A stretch of DNA of 64,000 nucleotides from Lipingzhangella_A rawalii (GTDB lineage Bacteria > Actinomycetota > Actinomycetes > Streptosporangiales > Streptosporangiaceae): contig NZ_JAVLVT010000001.1 in NCBI RefSeq assembly GCF_031628175.1, forward strand, positions 1,125,429 through 1,189,428, read 5' to 3'. Positions 8,435 to 17,784 of the stretch are shown in pieces (position 1 is the first letter of the stretch; each line of letters opens with the position of its first letter). The translations under genes and the position numbers were made by a program. Below the pieces are notes generated by a model, which had not been told where the DNA came from, did no database searches, and worked only from the letters and a program-made list of their open reading frames with translations.

Positions 8435-9736
8435 ATGGCCAGAATGGCGCGCTCTGCCGCTTCGCTTCCGCTGTACACCCTCGACCTGGCGAGGCGGTAC
8501 TGGGCACCACTGCTGTTCGTGTATCTGCTGGGAACCCTCCTGCACGGGCTCATGCTGCGCGGGATCGTCTGGCTGGGTCTCCAGAACCAGACTCTCGGCC
8601 TGCTCGCGTTCAGTCTCGCAGTACTCGTGACCCTGGCGACCACAATCGTCATGTTCCTGATGCTGCGCCCGGGACTTCCCGTGCTGGACCACGAACTGCT
8701 GGAACGTTCCCGCCGGGCCCGCGGAACGGGGGCCGACCAGCGGCCGAACGTCAACGAGCGGGAACGGCGCATCGTCGACGCCGTGGCCATGTCGCTACTG
8801 CCCTTCCTGATCTTCTACAGCGCCTGGGGGCTGTTCGCCGAGGAACTCCGCGCCTACGCCGCCCGGGCCCAGGTAGAGGCGGGACTGGACGGCTACGTGG
8901 CCATCCTCGACTTCAACCCGCTCGGGGTGCCGTTGCTGGTCCTCGCGGTGGCGTTCCTGTGCCGCACCGTGTGCGAACAGTTCTACTTCCGCAACAACAG
9001 CAAGGCGCTGGGTATTGCAACGGCGTTCTTCGAGACGGTGTTCGCGTTCTTCTTCGTGGTCACTGTCGTCGAGCTGGCGAGCACCCTCTGGGAGTGGCTC
9101 GGTCAGCGCCTGGTCTGGGTGGAGGCCACGGCGATGTTCCACACCCTGCTGGAACAGCTGGCGGAGCTGACCGCACTGCCCGTCATTGACCTCGTCCTGG
9201 GCACCGCCGCGGCCGTGGTCTGGACCTGGGAGCTACTCAAGGACGGGTTGATCCAACCACTGCTGTGGCTGACCATCGCAGCGGTCGTGTTCGGCGCCGA
9301 CGTCGACCGCACCGAGACCCTGTTCCGGCCCGGGAGCAGGGCGCAGCGCGTACACGACGCCGCACTGGCCCGTACACCGGGCGTGCTGCTCCAGCTGGGG
9401 GAACGGGCCAGCCGTGGCCTGCGGGAGAAGTATCTTCCCTTTCTGAATGCCTTCCGGTTCATTCTGCGCACGAGCCCGATCTACTATCTGTCGTTCTGCC
9501 TGTACTACGCACTGTTGGAACTGGGATTCAGCTGGCTGGAGCGTGGCGTGCTGCTGGCGGTGGGTCCCGCGGACTTCCTCGGCTGGTGGTGGCCGTGGTT
9601 GGCACCGCTCAGCATCGCCGTGGACGCGCTGCACGAGGTGCTGCGCGTGTGCCTGCTGGCGGCGACGTTTGAGGTCGTGCTGCGGAGGATGCTCGACCGG
9701 CAACCGGGACAGCGGGCCCGGCCGGCCCGGATCTGA
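8435..9736 (+). CDS. Large multi-pass membrane protein of unknown function
   Basis: The protein has 433 residues and about nine predicted membrane spans, the first near 22-45. Charged loops separate the spans (LERSRRARGTGADQ, FGADVDRTETLFRPGSRAQR). There is no transporter, kinase or protease signature I can name. Tryptophan-rich segments (LGWWWPWLAPLSIAVDALHE) close the last helices. The ATG at 8435 has a weak AGGA upstream. The gene is divergent from the Nudix gene 90 bases away and may share a promoter region with it. Confidence 0.7.
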   Translation: MARMARSAASLPLYTLDLARRYWAPLLFVYLLGTLLHGLMLRGIVWLGLQNQTLGLLAFSLAVLVTLATTIVMFLMLRPGLPVLDHELLERSRRARGTGADQRPNVNERERRIVDAVAMSLLPFLIFYSAWGLFAEELRAYAARAQVEAGLDGYVAILDFNPLGVPLLVLAVAFLCRTVCEQFYFRNNSKALGIATAFFETVFAFFFVVTVVELASTLWEWLGQRLVWVEATAMFHTLLEQLAELTALPVIDLVLGTAAAVVWTWELLKDGLIQPLLWLTIAAVVFGADVDRTETLFRPGSRAQRVHDAALARTPGVLLQLGERASRGLREKYLPFLNAFRFILRTSPIYYLSFCLYYALLELGFSWLERGVLLAVGPADFLGWWWPWLAPLSIAVDALHEVLRVCLLAATFEVVLRRMLDRQPGQRARPARI

Positions 9737-10002
9737 GCCGGCGGTTTCCGGGCCAGCCGCCGTGGCTCGGCAGTGCCCGTTGACATGCCCGTGAAGTGGG
9801 CTGGTGGGTTGGTGGGCTGGCACTGACGCTGTTGATGGGGTGCTCGGAGGTCAGGACCACACCGATACTGAGTGGGCGCCGCTTGCCCCGCTGAGGGACA
9901 CAGCCCAGCCGTTCTGGGACCGGAACAACACGGCGCGCACGGGGTCACCGCCGAGACAACCGCCAGGCGGGCACCGGGTCGTACCAGCCAGAAAGCTCCG
10001 GC

Positions 10003-11028
10003 CTAATCCTCGAACTCACGGTAGGCGAACGAGGCCGCCACCGGACGTGGCGGGTTGGCGTCGAGATCCACGCCGTCCTCGGTGGGATCGTTGTCTACTG
10101 CCAGCTCCTCGAACTCCTCCAGCACCTCGGACAGATCGCCCGGGTCGGCGCCCGGCTCGATATCCAGCTCTGGGTCGTGGGTGGCGACCTCAATCTCGAA
10201 CCTTAGATCCTGCACCGCCTCCTCGGGGACCTCGAAGCTCGCCGCGAGGAGTTCCTCCGTGCCGCCCGGGATCGGGCTGAAATCCCCGGTGGCGCAGCTG
10301 CCACCCCCGGTGGTGCCGGCGTCTTCCCCTTGGTCGAAGCTGTAGAGCTGTTCCCAGGTGCGCCCCTGGTCGTCCTTGGCCCGGAACCAGCAGTGCGAGT
10401 ACAGCCGTTCCCCCGCGACGTCGTCCTCCGGTGTGACCAGGAAACCCACGTCCACGCGCCGGACACCGGGCTGCGGCTCAGCCTCGGCCTGGGCGCCGAG
10501 GAACTCCCAGTGGGTGCCCGCCAGTTCCACGGACGTGCCCTCCACCAGCGGAGCCGCTGGGGGGATTGTCCCGGCCTGGGACAGGTCACGCTGTTCCAAC
10601 CACCACTGCCCGCCCAGGGTGAGGGGCAGGAGCACGGCGATCCCGAGCATGAACGGTATGTGAGTGCGTTGCCACCATGGCGGCATCGCTGCGCGGGCTG
10701 TGGATGGCCCCGGGGGGTACGGCGGGCTACCCATGGGTGCATGACCGCCCCACCCGGAACCGGGGCCGGGCGGGGCTGGCGGTCCGGGCCGGGCGGGTGG
10801 TGGCGGATATCCGGACGGTGGCTGTTGACCCCCGGGTGGGCCTCCGGGGGGTGGACCGGGCCGCCCGGGATACCCGGGGGGTGGTGGCCCGGGCGGTGGA
10901 CCTGGCGGTGGGTGGGGTGGGCGCGCCGGGGGATGCCCACCGGGGGGTGGCCCGGACTGCGGTCCGGGCCCCCACGGGCCCGGGTGGGGCGGCCTGCCTT
11001 CGGGTGGGGGGTAGGGCTGGTCAGGCAC
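10003..11028 (-). CDS. Proline-rich, single-anchor membrane protein (third gene of an operon)
   Basis: The protein has 341 residues from the GTG at 11028, which overlaps the stop of the preceding gene by 8 nt. The first ~110 residues are Pro/Gly repeats (PPPGGPPGG-like), a flexible cytosolic tail. One hydrophobic helix (IPFMLGIAVLLPLTLGG) follows, then an extracellular domain with CWF and GGGSC cysteines and an acidic end. The outer part resembles those of the next two genes in layout (anchor plus beta-rich domain of about 170 residues). No catalytic motif is seen. An interaction or sensing role at the membrane is a guess. Confidence 0.65.
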   Translation of the reverse strand: MPDQPYPPPEGRPPHPGPWGPGPQSGPPPGGHPPARPPHPPPGPPPGPPPPGYPGRPGPPPGGPPGGQQPPSGYPPPPARPGPPAPPGPGSGWGGHAPMGSPPYPPGPSTARAAMPPWWQRTHIPFMLGIAVLLPLTLGGQWWLEQRDLSQAGTIPPAAPLVEGTSVELAGTHWEFLGAQAEAEPQPGVRRVDVGFLVTPEDDVAGERLYSHCWFRAKDDQGRTWEQLYSFDQGEDAGTTGGGSCATGDFSPIPGGTEELLAASFEVPEEAVQDLRFEIEVATHDPELDIEPGADPGDLSEVLEEFEELAVDNDPTEDGVDLDANPPRPVAASFAYREFED

Positions 11029-11677
11029 CCGCGTCCACCTCCTGGTCCTCGGCCACTCCACCGTCCGGGGACGTGTCTGTGTCCTCGACTTCGATCTCGT
11101 CGGCCGCTTCGGCGACGCGGTTCGCGAGCTGTTGCTCATCCAGCTGGAGGTCCACCACGGCCTCGGCCGACAGGCGGGCGTCGAATCCACCGGCGATCAC
11201 CCGCAGCGTGGGGTCGTCGAGGTGCTCTTCGGGGATCTCGAAGTAGAAGGTCTGCTGTTCGGGGATACCCGGGTCTAGTCGGGGTGGTGAGCTGGGCTGC
11301 ATCTCTGCGGCCAGTCCGTAGGCGTGCCCGCCGGACTCCAGGCGGACGGTGTGGACGGTCGCCAACGGCTCCGTGGTGGCCGTCAGCGTGACCGGGACCA
11401 CCAGCCACACCCCGTTCGCCTCGTAGCGTTGCCCGTCATCGGCTCGGAGCCCGGTTGTGCGAAGCGCGTCCGCGAACCGTACCTCGCCAACGTCCATGGT
11501 GAACCGGACCGCGTCCACTTCCTCCGCGGCCGTTCCCGTGTAGGAGATGGGTTCGGTCTGCTCGGCCGAGGACAGGGTCAGCCCGCGGGCCAGCCCGATC
11601 AGCACCAGCAGCACCACGCTGCCCAGGACGGTGACCAGGATCCGGAGCCCTCGTCCGCGCCGTGTCGACTCCGCCAT
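11021..11677 (-). CDS. Single-anchor membrane protein (second gene of an operon)
   Basis: The protein has 218 residues from the ATG at 11677, preceded by GGGGAG. The frame extends to 11740, but that would overlap the upstream gene deeply. It has a short basic N-terminus, a hydrophobic helix (ILVTVLGSVVLLVLIGLA), then a domain with VDAVRFTMDVGEVRFADALR and a conserved-looking GVWLVVPVTLTATTEP. It ends with an acidic tail. The arrangement recalls DUF4352-like immunoglobulin-type extracellular domains, without certainty. It starts 5 nt after the upstream stop and ends overlapping the downstream start, so the three genes are translated together. Confidence 0.65.
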   Translation of the reverse strand: MAESTRRGRGLRILVTVLGSVVLLVLIGLARGLTLSSAEQTEPISYTGTAAEEVDAVRFTMDVGEVRFADALRTTGLRADDGQRYEANGVWLVVPVTLTATTEPLATVHTVRLESGGHAYGLAAEMQPSSPPRLDPGIPEQQTFYFEIPEEHLDDPTLRVIAGGFDARLSAEAVVDLQLDEQQLANRVAEAADEIEVEDTDTSPDGGVAEDQEVDAGA

Positions 11678-11682
11678 CCGGG

Positions 11683-12297
11683 CTACTCCCCCGCCACCGG
11701 GAGGACGTACTGCCCGGCTGCGGTATCGTCCGGATTCCACCAGCGCTTCTGGTCGTCGATGAATCCCGCACCGTACTCGGCGTCCTGAACCACCAACCGA
11801 ATCTCGTCGACGGTTTCCACCTCCTCTGGGACATACCAGACCAGCCGCACGTCCTCCGTGGAGCGCGGCTGCACCAGGGACACGGCCCCCGCCTCAACAC
11901 GCCGTTCCAGCAGCAGCTCCGCGGACGGGTCCGGCGCATGGCCCCCCGGAAGCAGTTCGAGGTCGAGCAGGCTGTTGAGAATGGTGGAGCTGCGGACCGC
12001 CTCGTCGTCGTGCAAGGCGAGCTCACCGTGCACAACAACCTGCTGCCGAACGCGCCCGAACGATTCTTCGTGCTCCAGTGTGGCCTCGTGGGCGGTGAGT
12101 GTGAACAGGTCATTGTCGATGGACTCCCCAGGTTCGGCGGGCAGCCTCTCGCCCGCAGCGAACCCTCCCTGCGCCCAGATCCCCCCGCACAGCACCCCGA
12201 CCAGCGTCAGGAAAACCGCGCTGGCGACCACGATCCGCACCGGCACGCCCGAACCGGCCCGCGGCTCGGGTGAGGGAGAAGATCGCTGATGAGCCAC
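11683..12297 (-). CDS. Single-anchor membrane protein (first gene of an operon)
   Basis: The protein has 204 residues. A basic proline/serine-rich start is followed by one hydrophobic helix (VRIVVASAVFLTLVGVLCGG) and an extracellular domain. FTLTAHEATLEHEESFGRVR and VRLVWYVPEEVETVDEIRLV correspond in order to segments of the two following proteins, suggesting old paralogs. It leads a three-gene minus-strand operon with spacings of 5 and -8 nt. The function is not recognisable. An intergenic palindrome at 12433-12446 lies between this promoter and the divergent lipoprotein gene. Confidence 0.65.
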   Translation of the reverse strand: MAHQRSSPSPEPRAGSGVPVRIVVASAVFLTLVGVLCGGIWAQGGFAAGERLPAEPGESIDNDLFTLTAHEATLEHEESFGRVRQQVVVHGELALHDDEAVRSSTILNSLLDLELLPGGHAPDPSAELLLERRVEAGAVSLVQPRSTEDVRLVWYVPEEVETVDEIRLVVQDAEYGAGFIDDQKRWWNPDDTAAGQYVLPVAGE

Positions 12298-12432
12298 GGG
12301 GGAAGTTTAGGACACCCCTCTTGCCCGGAATGTCATTCGTCCGGTATCGGCCAGATCCCGACCCCGGGTGCCGCCCGCATCGGCCCGCTGGTGTGGACAC
12401 GGGGTTTGCCAGTGGTCCTCGGGGCGCTAAGG

Positions 12433-12446
12433 TCAGTCATGACTGA
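12433..12446. promoter_or_regulatory. Perfect 14-bp palindrome between divergent genes
   Basis: TCAGTCATGACTGA is an exact palindrome, located 82 bases before the lipoprotein start and 136 bases from the start of the minus-strand operon. This is a sensible place for a dimeric regulator. No regulator gene is next to it, so the binder is unknown. Confidence 0.4.
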
Positions 12447-12527
12447 GCACCTCGTGCGCTGGGCCACCGCAGAGTGTTCCGTCTCCCCCAACCCAACTCC
12501 CCGTGACCTGGCTTGGAGTAGACAACA

Positions 12528-12887
12528 ATGAAGGCGAATCGAGTCGCTGTGGTCGCCATCGGTGCCGTGCTCGGGATCGGCGTGACGGCCTGTGGCAGTG
12601 CGGATGCTGGAGACGGTAGAGAGATCTCCAACGACTCGTTTGCCGAGGAGGATCGCACCTGGCCGTTCATGCCACCGGAGGGAACGGTGTACTGCGACGA
12701 GAACGGCGCCGTGTTCTTCCGCACCGAAGGCAACGACTACGCGGTCAACGAGGCCGCCCAGGAATCGGGAGACTACATCGACCCCGCCGAGATCCGCCGG
12801 ACCGGGGAGGAAACCGACGAGGGCATGGTCACCGGCGAGGAGCCACTGGACGACGTCATCGAGGTGGGCGAGGAGCTGTGCGACTGA
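12528..12887 (+). CDS. Small lipoprotein, DUF2511 (YebY-like)
   Basis: The protein has 119 residues. The signal peptide has a basic start (MKANR), a hydrophobic core and the lipobox VTAC with the lipidated Cys22. The mature part (ISNDSFAEEDRTWPFMPPEG, then VYCDENGAVFFRTEGNDYAV) matches the DUF2511 layout, in which a cysteine follows a W-P-F-x-x-x-x-G motif. Members are small exported proteins of unclear role. The ATG at 12528 lies shortly after GGAGTAGACAAC. A GC-rich hairpin-prone tail follows the stop. Confidence 0.75.
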   Translation: MKANRVAVVAIGAVLGIGVTACGSADAGDGREISNDSFAEEDRTWPFMPPEGTVYCDENGAVFFRTEGNDYAVNEAAQESGDYIDPAEIRRTGEETDEGMVTGEEPLDDVIEVGEELCD

Positions 12888-13008
12888 GCTGACCGGGGCG
12901 CCCGGCCGCGCCGGCGCGTGCCCGGCGGGCGCCGGGACCGCGCGGTGCCGCACCGTAAGCGGGGTCTTCGGCTGCGGCACCGCGGGTGGAGGTCCCAGCG
13001 GGAGTCGG

Positions 13009-14544
13009 TTATTCGCGAACGGTGAGTGTGACCATCGTCCAGGACACCGGGGGCAGCTCCACGCCGAGCCCGTTCGCGGTCAGGTGCACATCGGTGTTGG
13101 GGCGCAGGGATACGCGCTCGGGATCGTCGGCGGTGTTGGTGGCGTAGACATCCCCGTCCGTCGCGTACAGCGACACACACGAGCTGACTTCCACGGCGTC
13201 CAGTCCCCGCAGGGTGGTATCGACGCGCACGGCCTCGTCGACCGCGCGGTTCACCAGGAACAGCGCCAGGGCACCCGATTCCTCGTCGACGGTGGCGACC
13301 GCGTCCACCACCGGAACGGCTCCGTAGCGGTCGGTGTGGCGGGTTGGGGACACGGGCTCGACCCGCAGCACGTCACCAGCGGCGTTCGCCGACATCGCGG
13401 CGAAGGGATGGAAGATGGTCTGTTTCCAGGCCCGGCCGCCCGGTTCGGTGACGATGGGGGCGATGACGTTCACCAGTTGGGCCTGGCAGGCGGCGGTGAC
13501 GCGGTCGCTGTGTCGCAGCAGGGACATCAGGAGGTTGCCCACCACCACGGCGTCGGCCAGGTGGTAGTGATCCTCCAGCTGTCGGGGCGCCTGGGGCCAC
13601 CGTTCCCCGGGCTGCGGCGCGGGCACGGTCGCGCCGGGGCGTTCCGGTTCCCGATACCACACGTTCCACTCGTCGAAGGACAGCTGGATGCGCTTGTTGT
13701 GGCCCAGGCGCGCCCCGACACTGTCCGCGGTGGCGACCACCTCGTCGATGAAGGCGTCCATATCGGTGGCCGTGGCGAGGAAGCTCGGGAGATCCCCATC
13801 GTGCTCCTCGTAGTAGGCGTGGAGGGAGATGTAGTCGACGACGTCGTAGGTTTCCTCCAGCACGGTGCGTTCCCAGGCGCCGAAGGTGGGCATGCCGTGG
13901 TGGGAGCTGCCACAGGCCACGAGTTCAAGGTCAGGGCGTAGGATCCGCATGGCGCGGCCGGTTTCCGCGGCCAGCCGCCCGTATTCGAGCGCGGTCTTGT
14001 GGCCGATCTGCCACGGCCCGTCCATCTCGTTGCCCAGGCACCAGATCGGGATGTGGTAGGGATCGGTGGCTCCGTGGGCGATCCGGAGGTCCGACAGGTG
14101 GGTTCCGCCGGGGTAGGTGCAGTACTCCAGGAGGTTCACGGCTTCGGCGAGGCCACGGGTCCCGAGGTTGACGGCCATCATCGGCTCCACCCCGGCTTTG
14201 TGGGCCCAGCGCATGAACTCGTCCAGCCCGAACTCGTTGGTTTCCACCGCCTGCCAGGCCAGGTCGAGCCGGGTGGGGCGCTGGGCGCGCGGGCCCACGC
14301 TGTCCTCCCAGCGGTAGCCGGAGACGAAGTTCCCACCGGGGTAGCGGACCGTGCTCACCCCGAGTTCGCGCACCAGGTCCAGCACGTCGGTGCGGAACCC
14401 GTCCGGGTCGGCGGTGGGGTGGTCCGGTTCGAATATGCCGGTGTAGACGCTACGACCGAGGTGTTCCACGAAGGAACCGAAGGTGCGGCGGTGCACCGGG
14501 GCGATTCGGAAGGCGGGGTCGATGGTCATGGAGGCGTTCAGCAT
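13009..14544 (-). CDS. Intracellular alpha-L-arabinofuranosidase, GH51
   Basis: The protein has 511 residues from the ATG at 14544, preceded by GAGGAG. There is no signal peptide, so the enzyme acts inside the cell on imported arabino-oligosaccharides. Family landmarks are FGSFVEHLGRSVYTGIFEP, then CLGNEMDGPW with the acid/base Glu173, and LSFDEWNVWY with the nucleophile Glu292. The length matches bacterial GH51 enzymes (about 500). It is the last gene of the arabinan cluster, 256 bases downstream of the endo-arabinanase. It releases L-arabinose for AraA/B/D. Confidence 0.93.
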   Translation of the reverse strand: MLNASMTIDPAFRIAPVHRRTFGSFVEHLGRSVYTGIFEPDHPTADPDGFRTDVLDLVRELGVSTVRYPGGNFVSGYRWEDSVGPRAQRPTRLDLAWQAVETNEFGLDEFMRWAHKAGVEPMMAVNLGTRGLAEAVNLLEYCTYPGGTHLSDLRIAHGATDPYHIPIWCLGNEMDGPWQIGHKTALEYGRLAAETGRAMRILRPDLELVACGSSHHGMPTFGAWERTVLEETYDVVDYISLHAYYEEHDGDLPSFLATATDMDAFIDEVVATADSVGARLGHNKRIQLSFDEWNVWYREPERPGATVPAPQPGERWPQAPRQLEDHYHLADAVVVGNLLMSLLRHSDRVTAACQAQLVNVIAPIVTEPGGRAWKQTIFHPFAAMSANAAGDVLRVEPVSPTRHTDRYGAVPVVDAVATVDEESGALALFLVNRAVDEAVRVDTTLRGLDAVEVSSCVSLYATDGDVYATNTADDPERVSLRPNTDVHLTANGLGVELPPVSWTMVTLTVRE

Positions 14545-14671
14545 GGCGATTGGTCTCCTCGGTCGGGATGGCTGTGGCTCGGGTGGGCTGGGGTTTTGGG
14601 GGCCGGCCCCGCCGTCCGGGCCGGATGTCGGCGGCCCGGACGGCGGGCGTGTCGGCTGGGGAGTGTTTTTG

Positions 14672-14681
14672 GAACGCTTTC
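14672..14681. promoter_or_regulatory. LacI-type half-symmetric site before GH51
   Basis: GAACGCTTTC (reverse GAAAGCGTTC) has the central CG/GC and arms typical of LacI-family operators. It lies in the 256-base spacer between the GH43 and GH51 genes. It differs from the 14-bp operator of the araBDA genes, so another regulator, or none, may use it. Confidence 0.25.
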
Positions 14682-14800
14682 GGGTCAGGGAGCGGCGCTC
14701 CAGGGCGAGACCGCGCAAGCCGAGGTGCGAAAGGCATCCTGGCGAAGCCGCCCCAGGAAGGAGCGGAGACGCGATCCCGAAACGGTTCAGAACACAGGAC

Positions 14801-15895
14801 CTAGTCCACGTAGGGCCAGCCGTCCGCGGTCCAGTGCAGCTCGCGCAGTGCGAGCCGGAAGTCGAAGTCGTCGCCCAGATCGGTGTCGTAGTAGTGGTAG
14901 GCGAGGAGGCCACCATCGTCGGTGACCGACTGTCCGCCGGATCCGGTGATGGTGCCCTCGTCGGCCACGAGGACGGTGGCGCCGCCGTCGAGCATCGGGA
15001 CACCGTCGGCGTCCACGTAGGGACCGGTGATGGCCTCGGAACGACCCACCGCGATCTTGTAGTCGCTGTTCACGGTGCAGCAGTGGTCCAGAGAAACGAA
15101 CAGGTAGTAGTAGTCGCCTCGCTGCACGATGGTGGGGGCCTCGATGGCGTTGGTGCCGTCGCGCCGGTCGGCGAGATGCACCATCTCGGCGTCATCGGCC
15201 ACGGTTCCGGCGGGCCAGTCCAGCTCGACCATGTGGATACCGCTCCAGAACGAGCCGAAAACCATCCAGTGTGTGCCGTCGCTGTCCGCCACGATTCCGG
15301 GGTCGATGGCGTTGTAGTCGTCTTGGGGGAAGCTCTCCAGGATTTTGCCGTGGTCCTCCCAGGCGTAGTCGGGGTCGCTGGGGTCGAGTGTGGCGTTGGT
15401 GGCGAGCCCGATCAGGGAGCGGTTCGATCCGAACGTGGAGGCGGCGTAGTACAGGTAGTAGGTACCGTCGTCTTCGTAGACCTCCGGTGCCCACAGGGTT
15501 TCCACGCCGGGGATCTCGGTGGAGATCCAGTCGGGGATCTCCTCCCAGACCGTGTCCTGGTACTCCCAGAGGATGCCGTTGCGGGAGGAGCGGATCTGGA
15601 TGGTGCCGTCGTTCTCGTTGGGATTTCCGGTTCCGAAGACGTACCAGTCGGCGCCGTTGCCGCGGTCTCCGGGGACGAGCACGGGGTCATGCACCCGTAG
15701 TCCCGCGGTGAAGGTGGGGTCGTGGTCGGGGAGGTAGCCCACCAGGGGGAGTCCGGGGTTGTTGGGGGGACGTTCCATCGTGCCGTCGGCTCCGGTGCCT
15801 GCTGTGATTAGCGGCGTGGTCACGGCGAGGGCCGCCAGTGCGGCGAGTGCACGGAGCGGGCGCTGACGCTGCCGCTGACGAACAGTGTGGTGCAT
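14801..15895 (-). CDS. Secreted endo-1,5-alpha-L-arabinanase, GH43
   Basis: The protein has 364 residues. A basic start (RQRQRQRPLR) and hydrophobic core to about residue 35 form a signal peptide. The GH43 catalytic triad is visible: base Asp70 in RVHDPVL, pKa modulator Asp198 in NAIDPGIV, and general acid Glu252 in NAIEAPTIV. LWAPEVY and SLDHCC fit the arabinanase branch that cuts the arabinan backbone outside the cell. It lies 6 nt after the MalG-type permease gene, so secretion of the enzyme and uptake of its products are co-expressed. Confidence 0.9.
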   Translation of the reverse strand: MHHTVRQRQRQRPLRALAALAALAVTTPLITAGTGADGTMERPPNNPGLPLVGYLPDHDPTFTAGLRVHDPVLVPGDRGNGADWYVFGTGNPNENDGTIQIRSSRNGILWEYQDTVWEEIPDWISTEIPGVETLWAPEVYEDDGTYYLYYAASTFGSNRSLIGLATNATLDPSDPDYAWEDHGKILESFPQDDYNAIDPGIVADSDGTHWMVFGSFWSGIHMVELDWPAGTVADDAEMVHLADRRDGTNAIEAPTIVQRGDYYYLFVSLDHCCTVNSDYKIAVGRSEAITGPYVDADGVPMLDGGATVLVADEGTITGSGGQSVTDDGGLLAYHYYDTDLGDDFDFRLALRELHWTADGWPYVD

Positions 15896-15901
15896 GGTGG
15901 T

Positions 15902-16801
15902 TCACCCCTTGATTCCGGCACCGGCGATTCCGGTGACGATCTGGCGTTGGAACAGCAGGAAGACGATGAGCAGGGGTAGTGCGCCGATCACGGCGGCTGC
16001 CATGGACGGGGCGTACTGCAAGCCGTAGTCACTGGCCACAGTGCCGAGTCCGACGGGGATGGTCATCAGGTCCGGGTCCTGGACGACCACGAACGGCCAC
16101 AGGAAGTTGTTCCAGGCGCCGATGAACACGAAGATGCCGACGGCGGCGAGGATCGGTCTGGACAGGGGGAGGATGACGCTGAACAGAACCCGCAGGTGGC
16201 CGGCCCCGTCCATGCGGGCGGCGTCCTCGTAGTCGCGGGGGATCCCATCGAAGAACCGTTTCAGGATGAACACGAAGATCGGGGTGACCACCTGCGGCAG
16301 CGCGATCCCCCAGTAGGTGTCCACCATGTTGAGCTGGGTCATCAGGATGAACTGCGGCACGATCACCGCCTGGGGTGGGATGAGGATGCCGCCGATGACG
16401 AGTGCGAACACCCAGGCCCGGCCGGGGAACACGCACCGGGAGAACCCGTAGGCGGCCAGACAGCACAGCACCAGGGTGAGTAGGGTGACGAGGCTGGAAA
16501 CCACCACGGAGTTGAGGATCCACCGCAGCACTTCGCCACGCCCGAGCACCTGTGCGACGTGCTCCAGGGTGGGGTCTGTGGGGATCCATCGGGCGGGGAT
16601 GGCGTTGGTTTCACCCTCGGGTTTGGTGGCGGTGGACAGGGCCCACAGCAGCGGGGCCAGCCAGAACACCGCCGCGGAGATCGCGACGAGGTACAGCACC
16701 AGGCTGCCGGTGGTGACACGGCCGAACGGACGCCCGGGAATGCGGTGGGGGGAACGCCCGCGGGTGGTGGAATGCTGGTGGGGGGTTCGGTGTTCGGGCA
16801 T
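15902..16801 (-). CDS. Sugar ABC transporter permease, MalG type
   Basis: The protein has 299 residues from the ATG at 16801 (five bases after the upstream stop, with GAGGAC). The open frame in this register is much longer, but only this part is coding. There are six membrane spans. The EAA loop reads YEDAARMDGAGHLRVLFSVI then LPLSRP, the binding site for the ATPase. FWLAPLLWALSTATKP at the first helix is characteristic of MalG-like CUT1 permeases. It pairs with the next gene to form the channel for arabino-oligosaccharides. No ATPase gene is in the cluster. Confidence 0.92.
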   Translation of the reverse strand: MPEHRTPHQHSTTRGRSPHRIPGRPFGRVTTGSLVLYLVAISAAVFWLAPLLWALSTATKPEGETNAIPARWIPTDPTLEHVAQVLGRGEVLRWILNSVVVSSLVTLLTLVLCCLAAYGFSRCVFPGRAWVFALVIGGILIPPQAVIVPQFILMTQLNMVDTYWGIALPQVVTPIFVFILKRFFDGIPRDYEDAARMDGAGHLRVLFSVILPLSRPILAAVGIFVFIGAWNNFLWPFVVVQDPDLMTIPVGLGTVASDYGLQYAPSMAAAVIGALPLLIVFLLFQRQIVTGIAGAGIKG

Positions 16802-16806
16802 CCGGA

Positions 16807-17772
16807 TCAGTCCTCGTTTCGGGTCAGCAGGCGGAACTGAAACACTGAGATCAGGCCGATAATCACGAAGAAGACCCAGGCCATGGCGGATGCCATCCCG
16901 ATCTGGAAGTTCACGAACCCGGTCTCGTAGACGTAGTGGATGATCGTGCGGGAGGCGAAGTTCGGACCGCCGAAGTGGCCACCCAGGAGGTAGGCCTGGT
17001 CGAAGATCCGCAGCGAGGCGATCATTTGCAGCACGATCACCAGCACGGTGGTTCTGCGTAGCTGGGGCAGGGTGACGTGCCAGATGCGCTGCCAGGCTCC
17101 GGAACCGTCGATCGACGCGGCGTCGTAGGTCTCCCGCGGGATTCCCTGCAAGGCCGCCAGGTACAGCACGAAGTTGAAGCCGACGGTCCACCACACGGTG
17201 GCAATCACGATCGCGATCAGTACCGTGTTCTCGCTGCCGAGCCACTCCGGCTGTGGGAGGCCGAGGGCACCGAGATACTGGTTGATGATGCCGAATCCGG
17301 GCTGATACATGAAGCCCCAGATCTCGGTCATGACGGCGACGGGCAGTACGAAAGGCGCGAAGAACGACAGTCGTAGGAACCAGCCGGCTCGCCGTGCGTG
17401 GTCGGTGAGCAGGGCCAGCGCCAGACCGAGGATGACCAGGGGTGGGACGCTGATCAGGGTGAACAGCAGAGTGATCCACAGGGACTGCCACATCGCCGGA
17501 TCGGTGAGCACTGTGGCCCAGTTGTCCAGTCCCACCCAGGAGGTTTCGCCGCCGGCGAGGCTGCGGTTCGTGAAGCTGTCCACGAACATCGTGAGGGACG
17601 GCCACAGCAGGAACAGGGCGTAGCAGGCCACGAACGGCAGCACGAACCACAAGCCGGCCCAGGAGGGACGGCGCCGTCGGGGTCGGGGGCCGGGCGTGCC
17701 GGGTGGTTGTGGGGAGGCCGGGGTGGCGGGGTGCGCCTGCGGGGGTGTGGGGGCTTCGGCCGAGGTCGCCAT
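16807..17772 (-). CDS. Sugar ABC transporter permease, MalF type
   Basis: The protein has 321 residues. The cytosolic N-terminus is unusually proline-rich (about 36 residues). Six spans follow, starting at LWFVLPFVACYALFLLWPSL. The EAA motif reads YDAASIDGSGAWQRIWHVTL then PQLRR. It lies 12 nt after the substrate-binding protein gene and 5 nt before the MalG-type gene. With those two it forms a CUT1-family importer. Confidence 0.92.
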   Translation of the reverse strand: MATSAEAPTPPQAHPATPASPQPPGTPGPRPRRRRPSWAGLWFVLPFVACYALFLLWPSLTMFVDSFTNRSLAGGETSWVGLDNWATVLTDPAMWQSLWITLLFTLISVPPLVILGLALALLTDHARRAGWFLRLSFFAPFVLPVAVMTEIWGFMYQPGFGIINQYLGALGLPQPEWLGSENTVLIAIVIATVWWTVGFNFVLYLAALQGIPRETYDAASIDGSGAWQRIWHVTLPQLRRTTVLVIVLQMIASLRIFDQAYLLGGHFGGPNFASRTIIHYVYETGFVNFQIGMASAMAWVFFVIIGLISVFQFRLLTRNED

Positions 17773-17784
17773 GGCAACTCCTCG

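Noticed and set aside
8345..8692. Extended N-terminus of the Nudix protein (to 434 residues)
   Set aside because: The extra part is Gln/Arg/His-rich shadow of the divergent membrane-protein gene; GGAGG before the GTG at 8344 supports the shorter form.
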